Positions 50,012 to 58,705 of a stretch of DNA of 64,000 nucleotides are shown piece after piece. How positions within the stretch are numbered: position 1 is the stretch's first letter; every line of letters starts with the position of its first letter. The notes beneath the pieces were generated by a model. The model was not told the origin of the DNA and did not search any database. It saw only the letters and a program-made list of their open reading frames with translations. Source of the DNA: CSP1-5 sp964348275 (lineage in GTDB: Bacteria; Methylomirabilota; Methylomirabilia; Methylomirabilales; CSP1-5); NCBI GenBank assembly GCA_964348275.1, contig CAYGBT010000008.1, forward strand, positions 30,398-94,397, written 5' to 3'. The position numbers and the translations under genes were made by a program.

Positions 50012-51879
50012 TCCTCCAAGAATTTTCGTATCGTGTCCGTGAGCTCGCCCACTTTAAAGGGCTGCCCCTGGACCTTGTTGATCCCTTTCGCATCCACCAG
50101 GTATTCGGCCCGGATAATCTTCAAGAGCTGCCCCATGTTCAACTCGGCAACGACGACCGTCTCGAACCGACGGACGATCTCCTTGAGATCAGACGGAAGA
50201 GGACTGAGGTATCTGAGATGGATATGGGAGACTGATTTCCCCTGGGCCCGAAGTCGCTCCACCGCCTCCACCAAGGATCCGTACGTGCTCCCCCACCCAA
50301 CAACCAGAAGTTTTCCGGAGGAATCGCCTCGGACCTCGGTCGGCGGGATATCCATCGCCACCCGGGCCACCTTTTCCGCACGGAGCCGTATCATATTTTC
50401 ATTATTCACGGGATCGTAGCTCACATGGCCCGTGCCGTCCTCCTTCGCCAAGCCGCCGATCCGGTGCTCCAGTCCCGGCGTCCCCGGCCGCACCCAGGCC
50501 CGGGACAACGTCTCTGGATCCCGCAGATAGGGTTGGAATCCCTCAGGATCAGTCCGGAAGTGGACCTCGACCTTGGGGAGCTCGCTCACCTGCGGGATCC
50601 TCCAGGGCTCAGCCCCGTTCCCGAGATAGCCATCAGACAGAAAGATCACCGGAACCATATACTTGGCAGCGATCCGCACGGCCTCGAAGGCCATGGAGAA
50701 ACACTCGGCGGGGGTGGCGGGGGCCAGGACAACCACAGGGGATTCGCTGGCCCGGCCGTAAATCGCCATAAGCAGATCCGCCTGCTCCGTCTTTGTCGGC
50801 ATACCGGTTGAAGGGCCTGCCCGCTGGATGTCGGCAATGATCAGGGGAAGTTCAACCATCAGCGCGAGGTTTATCGTTTCTTGCTTGAGCAGCATCCCCG
50901 GGCCGCTCGTGGTACAGATCCCGATGGCACCTCCATAGGCCGCCCCGAGTGCTGCACCCACGGCAGCAATCTCATCTTCTGCCTGAAAGGTATACACATT
51001 AAAATTCTTGTAACTTGAGACCTCGTGGAGGATGTCGCTCGCCGGGGTGATCGGGTAACTCCCCAGGAACAAGGGGAGGCCGGCCCGCTCCGCCGCCGCA
51101 ATGAAACCCAGGGATGTCGCCGTGTTTCCGGTGACGTTCCGGTACTTGCCGGGCGCCAACCGGGCAGGCCTGACCTCGTACTGGACGGCGAACATCTCGG
51201 CCGTCTCGCCGAAATGGTACCCGGCTTTCAGTGCTCGGCTGTTCGCCTCGATCAGCTCCGGATTCTTCTTAAACCGATTTTCGATCCAGCGCAGCGTCGG
51301 ATCAATGGGTCGGGTAAACAACCAGGAGGTGAGGCCCAGTGCGTAGAAGTTTTTGCATCGGGTCGCGACCCTAGTGTTCAGGTTCAGCCCTTCCACGGCT
51401 CGGAGGGTCATCTGGGTGATGTCGATCGGAAAAACTTGGTACTGGGCCAGCGAATCGTCCTCGAGGGGATTGGAATCGTAGCCGGCCTTCCTCAGGTTAT
51501 TTTCAGTAAACTCCGCAGTGTCAGCGATGATGATACCGCCCGGCTTCAGATCACGTAGATTCACCTTGAGGGCCGCCGGGTTCATCATCACCAGCACATC
51601 GGGATTATCTCCCGGCGTAAAGATATCATGGCTGCTGAAATTGATCTGAAAGCCGCTCACGCCAAAGAGCGTCCCGGTCGGCGCCCGGATTTCAGCAGGG
51701 AAATCGGGCAGCGTCGCGAGGTCACTTCCCGCTACGGCGGTCTCGGCGGTGAACTGCATCCCGGCGAGCTGCATGCCATCGCCCGAATCGCCCGCGAAGC
51801 GGACCACCACCTCCTCAAGCTCTTCCTGGCGTTTGGCCACCTTTGAACCAGCTGGGCCTTCTGTCGGCGTACTCATCAC
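50008..51879 (-). CDS. korA: 2-oxoacid:ferredoxin oxidoreductase, fused gamma-alpha subunit
   Basis: 623 residues. Gamma domain (about 20-200): VVRFAGDSGDGMQLAGMQF, FPAEIRAPTGTLFGVSGFQ. Alpha domain (about 235-600): GSYPITPASDILHEVS, TFQAEDEIAAVGAALGAAYG, TTSGPGMLLKQETINLA. It forms the enzyme with the beta subunit. Placement after iscS, iscA and nuoB fits its need for Fe-S clusters and electron acceptors. Confidence 0.92.
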   Translation of the reverse strand: MMSTPTEGPAGSKVAKRQEELEEVVVRFAGDSGDGMQLAGMQFTAETAVAGSDLATLPDFPAEIRAPTGTLFGVSGFQINFSSHDIFTPGDNPDVLVMMNPAALKVNLRDLKPGGIIIADTAEFTENNLRKAGYDSNPLEDDSLAQYQVFPIDITQMTLRAVEGLNLNTRVATRCKNFYALGLTSWLFTRPIDPTLRWIENRFKKNPELIEANSRALKAGYHFGETAEMFAVQYEVRPARLAPGKYRNVTGNTATSLGFIAAAERAGLPLFLGSYPITPASDILHEVSSYKNFNVYTFQAEDEIAAVGAALGAAYGGAIGICTTSGPGMLLKQETINLALMVELPLIIADIQRAGPSTGMPTKTEQADLLMAIYGRASESPVVVLAPATPAECFSMAFEAVRIAAKYMVPVIFLSDGYLGNGAEPWRIPQVSELPKVEVHFRTDPEGFQPYLRDPETLSRAWVRPGTPGLEHRIGGLAKEDGTGHVSYDPVNNENMIRLRAEKVARVAMDIPPTEVRGDSSGKLLVVGWGSTYGSLVEAVERLRAQGKSVSHIHLRYLSPLPSDLKEIVRRFETVVVAELNMGQLLKIIRAEYLVDAKGINKVQGQPFKVGELTDTIRKFLEE

Positions 51880-51951
51880 TCTCTCCCTACGGTCAAAACG
51901 CTCTCGGCCCGTTGTAACGCCTCTGACATCCTTGGTTCATGACCCAACGAA

Positions 51952-52500
51952 TTATATCCCCTGACGCCGCCAGGGAAGACTTATTAGATCTTCTGTCCGA
52001 TGACGCTCCTTGGCAATCTTTTCCTGTAGCAACATGATCCCGTGGATCAACTGCTCGGGACGCGGCGGGCAACCGGGGACATACACATCCACAGGCACGA
52101 TTTTGTCGACCCCTTGCACAATCGCGTAGTCATTAAAGATCCCGCCGCAGGACGCACAGGCCCCCATGGCGATGACCCACTTGGGTTCGGGCATCTGATC
52201 GTAAACCCGCCGCAAGACCGGGGCCATCTTCTTGCTCACCCGCCCGGAGACGATCATCAAGTCCGCTTGGCGAGGCGAGGCACGAAAAACCTCCGCCCCG
52301 AATCGGGCCAAATCAAAACGAGAGGCGGCAGTCGCCATCATCTCGATCGCACAGCAGGCAAGCCCAAAGGTCGCCGGCCAAAGCGAGGAACTGCGGGCCC
52401 AATTCAGCATCTTTTCCAAGGTCGTGAGGAGAAGTCCGCGCTCGACCTCCGTCTCAACTGTCCGGTCCTGCCCGTCCCCCTCGAGCAGCTCGAGCTTCAC
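51952..52500 (-). CDS. nuoB: NADH-quinone oxidoreductase subunit B (copy 1)
   Basis: 182 residues. FGLACCAIEMMA, MGACASCGGIF and VPGCPPRPEQLI give the four Cys of cluster N2. PRQADLMIVSGRVSKKMAP and MPEPKWVIAMG are also typical. No other complex I subunit is adjacent. It lies between iscA and korA in one operon. A second NuoB is at 58053. It may pair with a separate nuo operon or with a ferredoxin-linked complex. Confidence 0.92.
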   Translation of the reverse strand: MKLELLEGDGQDRTVETEVERGLLLTTLEKMLNWARSSSLWPATFGLACCAIEMMATAASRFDLARFGAEVFRASPRQADLMIVSGRVSKKMAPVLRRVYDQMPEPKWVIAMGACASCGGIFNDYAIVQGVDKIVPVDVYVPGCPPRPEQLIHGIMLLQEKIAKERHRTEDLISLPWRRQGI

Positions 52501-52565
52501 TGGGAAACCTCCTGTCCTATCCCGGCTGCCAATCCGAATGAAAATGGCGATCGGGTCGACGTTCG

Positions 52566-52886
52566 TTACGCCTGGAATGACTGCCCGCAGCCGCAGGAGC
52601 CGGTGGCATTCGGGTTCTTGATGGCAAAGCCCGCGCCCATCAGCCCGTCCTGAAAGTCGATCTCCGTGCCGGCGAGAAACAGGACGCTCTTGGGGTCGAT
52701 CACCACCTTGACCCCCTCCTGCTCAATGACCTGATCTCCTTCTCGGGGCGTGTCAAAGACCAGTTGATACTGGTAGCCCGAGCAGCCGCCCCCCATCACC
52801 CGGACGCGGAGCCCCTGGTCCTCGATCCCCTCTTTGGCCATCAGGTCCTTCAGCTTTGCCGCTGCTGCTGCTGTGACGGTGACCAT
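52566..52886 (-). CDS. A-type iron-sulfur carrier (ErpA/IscA family)
   Basis: 106 residues. MVTVTAAAAAKLKDLMAKEG, GGGCSGYQYQLVFD and the C-terminal GSCGCGQSF provide the three Cys that hold the cluster. It delivers Fe-S clusters to apoproteins; the downstream nuoB and kor products are natural clients. GAAGGAGG lies upstream of ATG 52886. Confidence 0.9.
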   Translation of the reverse strand: MVTVTAAAAAKLKDLMAKEGIEDQGLRVRVMGGGCSGYQYQLVFDTPREGDQVIEQEGVKVVIDPKSVLFLAGTEIDFQDGLMGAGFAIKNPNATGSCGCGQSFQA

Positions 52887-52935
52887 TCTCTTTTCGACCT
52901 CCTTCGTGCTGTCATGGAATCCAGCGTTCTTGGGG

Positions 52936-54174
52936 TTACCCGGATGCATCCCGGGCACTTATGATCTGCTCCCTGGCGGCTGGCGAGCCACTCGACTCCG
53001 CTCGTGACGAGCCACCTGACATGGCCCGCAGCCGCTCAACTCGTTCTGTCACCTTCTCGATCGTGTAATCAACCTCTTCCTCGGTGCTCCAGCGCCCCAG
53101 GCCGAACCGGATACTGGCCCTCGCCAACTCTTCACTCACCCCCATCGCGACAAGGACGTAGGAGGGCTCCATGGTCGCCGAGGTGCACGCAGAGCCCGAG
53201 GAGACTGCAACGTCCTTCATGCTGAGGAGCAGAGCCTCTCCTTCGACCTGGGCAAAGCTCAGGTTTAGGTTCCCGGGCAAGCGTCGCTCCGGATGGCCAT
53301 TGAGATTCACTCCATCGATCCCGCGAAAGATCCCCGCCTTCAAACGCTCCCGAAGCTTCGTCAGCCGCTTTCCCTCTTCCGCCATCACTCGGGAGGCCAC
53401 TTCACACGCTTTCCCGAAGCCCACGATCCCAGGGACGTTCAGCGTCCCCGAGCGACGTCCTTGCTCCTGGCCACCGCCGTCCAGAAGCGGCACCAGCCTC
53501 GCGGCCGGTCGGGCCATTCGGACATACAGGGCCCCCACGCCTTTGGGACCATACAGCTTGTGCGCAGCGAAGGAGAGCAGATCTACTTGGACCTTATCCA
53601 CCCTGAGCGGGATCTTGCCAAGGGCTTGGGCCGCGTCGGAGTGGAACAGGACCCTCCGGGCCTTGCAGATCCGACCGATCTCGGCGAGAGGTTGTATGGT
53701 CCCGATCTCGTTATGCGCAGCAATGACGCTCACGAGGATGGTCCGACCGATGATCGCCTCTTCGACCTGCAAGGGATCGACGAGCCCGCTCCGGTCCACG
53801 GGAAGATACGTAACATCGAACCCCTCTTTCTCGAGGCGACGACAGGCATCCAGGACTGCACGATGTTCGATGGTGGTCGTCACAATGTGGTTGCCCCGGT
53901 CCCGGGAGGCCCACGCGACCCCCTTGAGTGCCAGATTATCCGATTCAGTGCCCCCCGAGGTAAATACGACCTCCGTCGGCTTACACGCGATGAGTTGACA
54001 GAGCTGCTCCCTCGCCTTCTCGACGGCTGACTCGACGGCCCAGCCGAAGACGTGGGTTCGGGAAGAGGGATTGCCGAAGTGCTCCCGAAAATAGGGGAGC
54101 ATCGCGTCCAGGACCTCTGGGTCCAGTGGAGTTGTGGCATGGTAATCCATGTAAATCGGTAACTTAACAGCCAT
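52936..54174 (-). CDS. iscS: Cysteine desulfurase (IscS/NifS family)
   Basis: 412 residues. YMDYHATTPLDPEVL at the start, TSGGTESDNLALKG, FAAHKLYGPKGVGAL (PLP lysine) and the Cys loop VSSGSACTSATMEPS. It takes sulfur from cysteine for Fe-S cluster assembly. First gene of the operon reading iscS, iscA/erpA, nuoB, korA, korB from the promoter at 54224-54252. The usual IscU scaffold is not in this operon. Confidence 0.93.
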   Translation of the reverse strand: MAVKLPIYMDYHATTPLDPEVLDAMLPYFREHFGNPSSRTHVFGWAVESAVEKAREQLCQLIACKPTEVVFTSGGTESDNLALKGVAWASRDRGNHIVTTTIEHRAVLDACRRLEKEGFDVTYLPVDRSGLVDPLQVEEAIIGRTILVSVIAAHNEIGTIQPLAEIGRICKARRVLFHSDAAQALGKIPLRVDKVQVDLLSFAAHKLYGPKGVGALYVRMARPAARLVPLLDGGGQEQGRRSGTLNVPGIVGFGKACEVASRVMAEEGKRLTKLRERLKAGIFRGIDGVNLNGHPERRLPGNLNLSFAQVEGEALLLSMKDVAVSSGSACTSATMEPSYVLVAMGVSEELARASIRFGLGRWSTEEEVDYTIEKVTERVERLRAMSGGSSRAESSGSPAAREQIISARDASG

Positions 54175-54188
54175 CATATCCTCACGGG

Positions 54189-54217
54189 TACCTACCGGCA
54201 GGCCTTTTCTGTAGGTA
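54189..54217 (-). promoter_or_regulatory. Inverted repeat in the 5' leader of the iscS operon
   Basis: TACCTAC (54189-54195) and GTAGGTA (54211-54217), 15 bases apart, right at and after the predicted transcription start. It could be an operator for an Fe-S-sensing repressor or an RNA hairpin before the iscS ribosome site. Confidence 0.5.
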
Positions 54218-54223
54218 TTTTAC

Positions 54224-54252
54224 ATTATAAGAAAGCAGAAAGGACCTGTCAA
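54224..54252 (-). promoter_or_regulatory. Perfect consensus sigma-70 promoter of the iscS operon
   Basis: On the minus strand TTGACA (54252-54247), 17 bases, TATAAT (54229-54224), matching both consensus hexamers. The start point would fall near 54217. Confidence 0.85.
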
Positions 54253-54274
54253 GGCAATTGGACCTGTTCTCCCT

Positions 54275-55393
54275 CTATATTTCTAACAGCTTAGGGAAGT
54301 TGGTCAAGTTTCGGCACCCCCTCTCGGTGACCACCACGACATCCTCGATCCGTACCCCTCCCTCGCCCGGGTAGTATAGGCCCGGCTCCACAGTCAATAC
54401 ATTTCCTCTCCCCAGGATCGCTCCCCGTTTCCCAATCCGGGGGGGTTCGTGGATCTCGAGGCCCAGGCCGTGTCCCGTTCCGTGAAAAAACCCCTGCATC
54501 CGCCCGTTGATCTCCCCGGTGGGGAATCCTAAGCTTTCGAAGACCGCCGCCACCTCCTGGTGGATCGCGGCCCCATCAGCCCCGTCCCGGATGAGGGCAA
54601 CCGCCCGCGCCTGAGCCTGAAGCACCGCTTCATGCATCTGCTTTACTCGCAAGGACGCTTGCCCCTTGACAACCGTGCGCGTGATGTCGGCAAAGTAGCG
54701 GGTCCGGCTCGAGCGGGGAAAGATATCGATTACGATAGGTTGATGCGCCATCAGGGGTCCCACCCCTTCGTGATGTGGATCACTTCCCTGCTCGCCGCCG
54801 GCCACGATCGTGCGGTCGGCCACGCAGTCGCAGTCGAGCAGGGCGTGGTGGATCAGTCCCCTCACCCTCTCCGAGGTCAGGCGTTCACCCGCTCGGTACA
54901 GCTCGGTTCCCCGGATCTCGGCTTCGCGAATGGCTTGAATAGCTACGTCCATTGCTTCTTCAGCCAGACGTAGCGTCTCGGCAATCCACGCGACTTCGGT
55001 CTCAGACTTGACCAGGCGTTCTTCGAAAAATGTCCCCTCCTTCACCCCGACCTCATATCCCCTGGCCCGCAACTTGTCCGCGTACTCAACAGGAAAGCTC
55101 CCCGGGACGAGCAGGTGCTGAATCTCTCGCTCCTTGAGCGCCTCATCGACGGCGTCGAGCAGGGTGGGTTGCGTGACGCGGCACTTTACTCGGTCCTCAT
55201 ACCTTTGAAGAGGGAGGATCGTCTCTACCGCTGCCTGACTCCTCGCCCGGCCAAGTTCCAAGTCGCTGACCAGAATGATTCGTTCTCCCCCCACCTGAAA
55301 AAAGGGGAACGGATCGGGGGCCAGGAAGCGGGTAGCATAATACAGGTCCGCATCCCTCTCACTGGCCGCGATAATGAGAAGCGCTTCGCTCAT
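54275..55393 (-). CDS. M24-family metallopeptidase (Xaa-Pro aminopeptidase-like)
   Basis: 372 residues. The N-terminal creatinase-like half is followed by the pita-bread domain with metal ligands in IDIFPRSSRTRYFADITRTV (two Asp), GHGLGLEIHEPPRIG (His), LTVEPGLYY (Glu) and GGVRIEDVVVVT (Glu). It cleaves N-terminal residues before proline. A copy of the dispersed repeat lies directly upstream of the ATG and leaves no clear ribosome site. Confidence 0.88.
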   Translation of the reverse strand: MSEALLIIAASERDADLYYATRFLAPDPFPFFQVGGERIILVSDLELGRARSQAAVETILPLQRYEDRVKCRVTQPTLLDAVDEALKEREIQHLLVPGSFPVEYADKLRARGYEVGVKEGTFFEERLVKSETEVAWIAETLRLAEEAMDVAIQAIREAEIRGTELYRAGERLTSERVRGLIHHALLDCDCVADRTIVAGGEQGSDPHHEGVGPLMAHQPIVIDIFPRSSRTRYFADITRTVVKGQASLRVKQMHEAVLQAQARAVALIRDGADGAAIHQEVAAVFESLGFPTGEINGRMQGFFHGTGHGLGLEIHEPPRIGKRGAILGRGNVLTVEPGLYYPGEGGVRIEDVVVVTERGCRNLTNFPKLLEI

Positions 55394-55396
55394 AAT

Positions 55397-55450
55397 GGTT
55401 CAGAATTCACAGTTCACGGTTCACAGTGCGACGTCCAAAGTCCGATGTCG
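55397..55450. repeat. Dispersed intergenic repeat, upstream of the M24 gene
   Basis: GGTTCAGAATTCACAGTTCA followed by CGGTTCACAGTGCGACGTCC and AAGTCCGATGTCG, both word types of the family in one copy. The rest of the gap (to 55597) includes a further structured piece, CCCGCC...GGCGGG around 55512-55541. Confidence 0.6.
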
Positions 55451-55597
55451 CGAGGAGCGAGGAGGGGGTTTCTTCCGAGGCTGGCGACATCTGGCTTGCG
55501 TCGGGCCGGGGTCCCGCCGGCGGAGCGCAGCGAAGGCGGGGGGGGCCCGCATCGGCACACCACAAGGCCTAAGCATGCGTAACGTCGCCTCTTCGCA

Positions 55598-56887
55598 TCA
55601 AGTCGCCGGAGAATTATGGCGCCGCCGAGGAAGGTCCCTCCGAGCTCTTCGCTGGCGGTCGTCGGTCCTTACCACGCCGTGCATCGTTAACAGCTCGTCA
55701 ATCAACTGTGCCTCGCGGAATCTCTGGGGTGAGAGTGCAGCAATGTCGATCTCTGTAGTTCGACCGTCCAGAATCAATTCGGCCATCAGCTTTCCGGCCA
55801 CCGGCCCGTGCATAAAGCCGTGGCCAGTAAACCCGCACGCCAGATAGAATCCCGCGGCCTCACTCTCGCCGAGGATTGGGTGGTTATCTGGGGAAATGTC
55901 ATAAAGGCCTGCCCACCCCCGGACAATCTCCACATGCGCCAAGGCGGGAATTCGGTGAACGGCCATCGCAGAGACCTCCGGTACAATCTCCCAGTCTACG
56001 GCGGTGCTGTAACTTGGCCGGCGATCGGTGGAGGCCGGGATAAGGGCACCTCCCTCTTCTCGCCGGAAGTACCAATCCCGTTGAACGTCGATCGTCACCG
56101 GAACCTCCCGGTCAAGATCGGGAACCGGCGCGGTGACAAACAGTTGACGCCTCCACGCCGTGACTGGGACCTCGACTCCGGCCATCTGCCCGACCAAATG
56201 CGCATAGGGCCCGGCGGCATTGATGACCACCGGTGCGGCAATATCGCCGTTGCGACTCTCGATCCCATGTACCCGCCCACCCCGAACCCTCACTCCGGTG
56301 ACCTCACACCGTTCACGAATGTGGACGCCGAGGTCGACCGCCCTCTCGGCATAGCCCCAGACCACTTGGAGGGGGGACGCGTATCCGTCTCCCGGGGTAT
56401 AGGTCCCTTCAAGCAGATCGTCGACCTTTAGGCAGGGTGTGAGACGCTGGATCTCGGCGGGAGTCAGCACGTCCACCGACACCCCGAGCCGTCTCTGCAT
56501 CTCTACCGCCTTCCGAAACCGCGTTCGCTCCTCCTCGGTACTCAGAAGAAAGAGACATCCCGTCTCCCGGAAGTCGGGGTCCCACCCCGTCTCCTCCCGG
56601 AAGCCCTGAAACATCTTCACGCTTTCAATGGAGAGTCGAATATGGATCTCGGTGAAGAACTGGCGCCGAACGCCGCCGACTGCCCGGCCGGTGGATCCAC
56701 CTCCGAGATGTCCCTGTTCGAGAAGAGTAATCCTGAGGCGGGAATTTCGCGCCAGATGGTAGGCAATGCTACAGCCGATGACGCCTCCCCCGATGATGCA
56801 GACGTCTGCCTGTTCTGGCACGGCTATAACTGAGACGGCCCGGGGGTGACGGGTGCGGCCTGGGCCCGTTCCCTCATCATCCCTCAC
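55598..56887 (-). CDS. FAD-dependent amine/amino-acid oxidase (DAO family)
   Basis: 429 residues. FAD site CIIGGGVIGCSIAYHLA near residue 30, GHLGGGSTGRAVGGVRRQF, VVINAAGPYAHLVGQMAG, RGWAGLYDISPDNHPILGE and GFTGHGFMHGPVAGKLMAEL. This is the DAO fold of glycine, sarcosine or D-amino-acid oxidases and dehydrogenases. The GTG start overlaps the moaA stop (GTGA). The last ~40 residues are basic. Substrate unknown. Confidence 0.87.
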   Translation of the reverse strand: MRDDEGTGPGRTRHPRAVSVIAVPEQADVCIIGGGVIGCSIAYHLARNSRLRITLLEQGHLGGGSTGRAVGGVRRQFFTEIHIRLSIESVKMFQGFREETGWDPDFRETGCLFLLSTEEERTRFRKAVEMQRRLGVSVDVLTPAEIQRLTPCLKVDDLLEGTYTPGDGYASPLQVVWGYAERAVDLGVHIRERCEVTGVRVRGGRVHGIESRNGDIAAPVVINAAGPYAHLVGQMAGVEVPVTAWRRQLFVTAPVPDLDREVPVTIDVQRDWYFRREEGGALIPASTDRRPSYSTAVDWEIVPEVSAMAVHRIPALAHVEIVRGWAGLYDISPDNHPILGESEAAGFYLACGFTGHGFMHGPVAGKLMAELILDGRTTEIDIAALSPQRFREAQLIDELLTMHGVVRTDDRQRRARRDLPRRRHNSPAT

Positions 56888-57936
56888 CCTCCGATGTAGG
56901 ACATCTCGATCTTCTTGAGCCCGAGCGTCTCGGCTGAGCGGATTTCGGAGTAGCGGTCCGTACGCGCTCTCCAGGCCCGAGTGATGGCGGTGCTGATCTC
57001 GGTATCCGCGGCCCCCCCCCGGAGCAGTGCCCTCAGGTCATAACCTTCAGTGGCGAACAGACACGTGTACAGTTTCCCCTCGGCAGAGAGACGCGCCCGG
57101 GTGCAGTCGCCGCAGAACGGTTGTGTCACCGAGGCAATGATCCCGATCTCGCCCCCCCCATCTCGATAGCGCCAGCGCTGGGAGACTTCGCCCTGATAGT
57201 TGGGCTCGACCGGCTCCAGCGGCATCTCGGCGTGGATGCGGGCAAGGATCTCGCGGGCCGGAACGACATCATCCAATCGCCAGCCGTTGGTTGCCCCAAC
57301 GTCCATGTATTCGATGAAGCGTAGAATGTGTCCTGACCCCCGGAAGAACCGAGCCATGGGAAGGATGTTCTCTTCATTGAGCCCGCGCTTGACCACCATG
57401 TTAATCTTGACTGGTTTGAGTCCTGCCGCGGCAGCCGTGGTAATCCCCTCCAAAACCTGTTCCACACGGATGCCCACGTCGTTGATCGCTTGGAAGACGG
57501 CGTTGTCCAGCGCATCCAGACTCACCGTGATTCGGTACAGCCCGGCGGCCTTGAGTGCCTCGGCCTGTTGGGCCAGCAGCACCCCGTTCGTGGTCAAGGT
57601 GAGGTCGAGATCCGGCAGGTGCGCGAGCATCGCAACCAACCGGTCGAGATTCCGCCGCAACAGCGGTTCTCCCCCCGTCAGGCGGAGCTTCCTCACCCCA
57701 TGCTCTTGGAAGAGCCTGGCAAGCCGAGTGATCTCCTCGAACGTCAGGAGTTCGTCGCGCTCGAAGAAGGGATAATCGCGGCCAAACACCTCCTTCGGCA
57801 TGCAGTAGACACAGCGGAAGTTGCAGCGGTCCGTCACCGAGATCCGGAGATCGCAAAGCGGTCGGCCCAGATTGTCGGAGACGCCGCCTGTCGGCCCGCC
57901 CAACCGATCTATGCCAGTAACCTGTTGGTGAGGCAT
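56884..57936 (-). CDS. moaA: GTP 3',8-cyclase MoaA (molybdenum cofactor biosynthesis)
   Basis: 350 residues, radical-SAM enzyme. First cluster CNFRCVYC, LRLTGGEPLLR, SLDAL; second cluster in FCGDCTRARLSAEGKLYTC; C-terminal SYIGG with the conserved GG. It makes the first intermediate of molybdopterin. ATG 57936 (AAAGGGA five bases upstream) is chosen over ATG 57957, which lies in the repeat. Confidence 0.95.
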   Translation of the reverse strand: MPHQQVTGIDRLGGPTGGVSDNLGRPLCDLRISVTDRCNFRCVYCMPKEVFGRDYPFFERDELLTFEEITRLARLFQEHGVRKLRLTGGEPLLRRNLDRLVAMLAHLPDLDLTLTTNGVLLAQQAEALKAAGLYRITVSLDALDNAVFQAINDVGIRVEQVLEGITTAAAAGLKPVKINMVVKRGLNEENILPMARFFRGSGHILRFIEYMDVGATNGWRLDDVVPAREILARIHAEMPLEPVEPNYQGEVSQRWRYRDGGGEIGIIASVTQPFCGDCTRARLSAEGKLYTCLFATEGYDLRALLRGGAADTEISTAITRAWRARTDRYSEIRSAETLGLKKIEMSYIGG

Positions 57937-57950
57937 CGGTGTCCCTTTAG

Positions 57951-58043
57951 CGTTCATGGTTCACAGTCCATGGTTCATGGAACCGACGCATCACTGGAAC
58001 GTTTTGCATTTGCTATGAACTCTGAACCCTGAACTGTGAACTA
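57951..58043. repeat. Dispersed intergenic repeat between moaA and the second nuoB
   Basis: GTTCATGGTTCACAGTCCAT and GGTTCATGG on one side, CTCTGAACCCTGAACTGTGA ACT on the other, so the two ends pair as an inverted repeat. The right end strongly resembles the piece inside CopA at 31829-31853. Confidence 0.65.
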
Positions 58044-58052
58044 TCTTATGGG

Positions 58053-58577
58053 CTACGACGGGGAGGCAACTGCCTGCTCTATGGGTTTCGCCGTCCTCTT
58101 GGCGATCGTCTGCCGCTCGATCTTTTCCTGCAACTTCAGTACACCGTAGATAAGAGCCTCCGGTCGCGGGGGACAGCCGGGAACGTAGACGTCCACCGGA
58201 ACGACTAAATCTACCCCCTTGACCACGTGGTAGGCGTCATAATAAAAGGGACCCCCGGAAATAGCACAGGCGCCCATCGCGATGACCCACTTCGGCTCAG
58301 GCATCTGCTCGTATAGCGTCTTGATCCTGGGCGCCATCTTCTCCGTCACCGTCCCGGCCACGATCATGACATCAGATTGCCTCGGTGAGGGGCGGAAGAC
58401 CCCGGCCCCCAGCCGGTCCAGATCAAACCGGGAGGCCCCGGTCGCCATCATCTCGATCGCACAGCACGCCAACCCGAAGGTCATCGGCCAGGGGGACGAC
58501 TTGCGGGCCCAATTAAAAAGCCAGTCCAGCGAGGTGGTGACGAGGCCTGGCTCGATCTTCCCTTCCAAGACGCCCAT
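58053..58577 (-). CDS. nuoB: NADH-quinone oxidoreductase subunit B (copy 2)
   Basis: 174 residues. FGLACCAIEMMATGASR, MGACAISGGPFYYDAY and VPGCPPRPEALIY keep the four N2 cluster Cys. It differs from copy 1 after the third Cys (AISGGPFYY versus ASCGGIF) and may belong to a different complex. No neighbouring nuo genes are present. Confidence 0.92.
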   Translation of the reverse strand: MGVLEGKIEPGLVTTSLDWLFNWARKSSPWPMTFGLACCAIEMMATGASRFDLDRLGAGVFRPSPRQSDVMIVAGTVTEKMAPRIKTLYEQMPEPKWVIAMGACAISGGPFYYDAYHVVKGVDLVVPVDVYVPGCPPRPEALIYGVLKLQEKIERQTIAKRTAKPIEQAVASPS

Positions 58578-58705
58578 ATCTTCCTCCGTGAACCCGAACC
58601 CCTAGAACCGTTCCGACTATTCTCTGCCAACTTTTCGCTGCACACGCTCCCGACTGTTGGAAGAAGTCCTGAGCCTCAAATTCGGCGTATCAAGTTGGAA
58701 CGGCA

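Noticed and set aside
55512..55541. CCCGCC...GGCGGG structure as a terminator of the FAD oxidase gene
   Set aside because: It lies downstream of the stop with no T-run and looks like part of the intergenic repeat, so no terminator is called.
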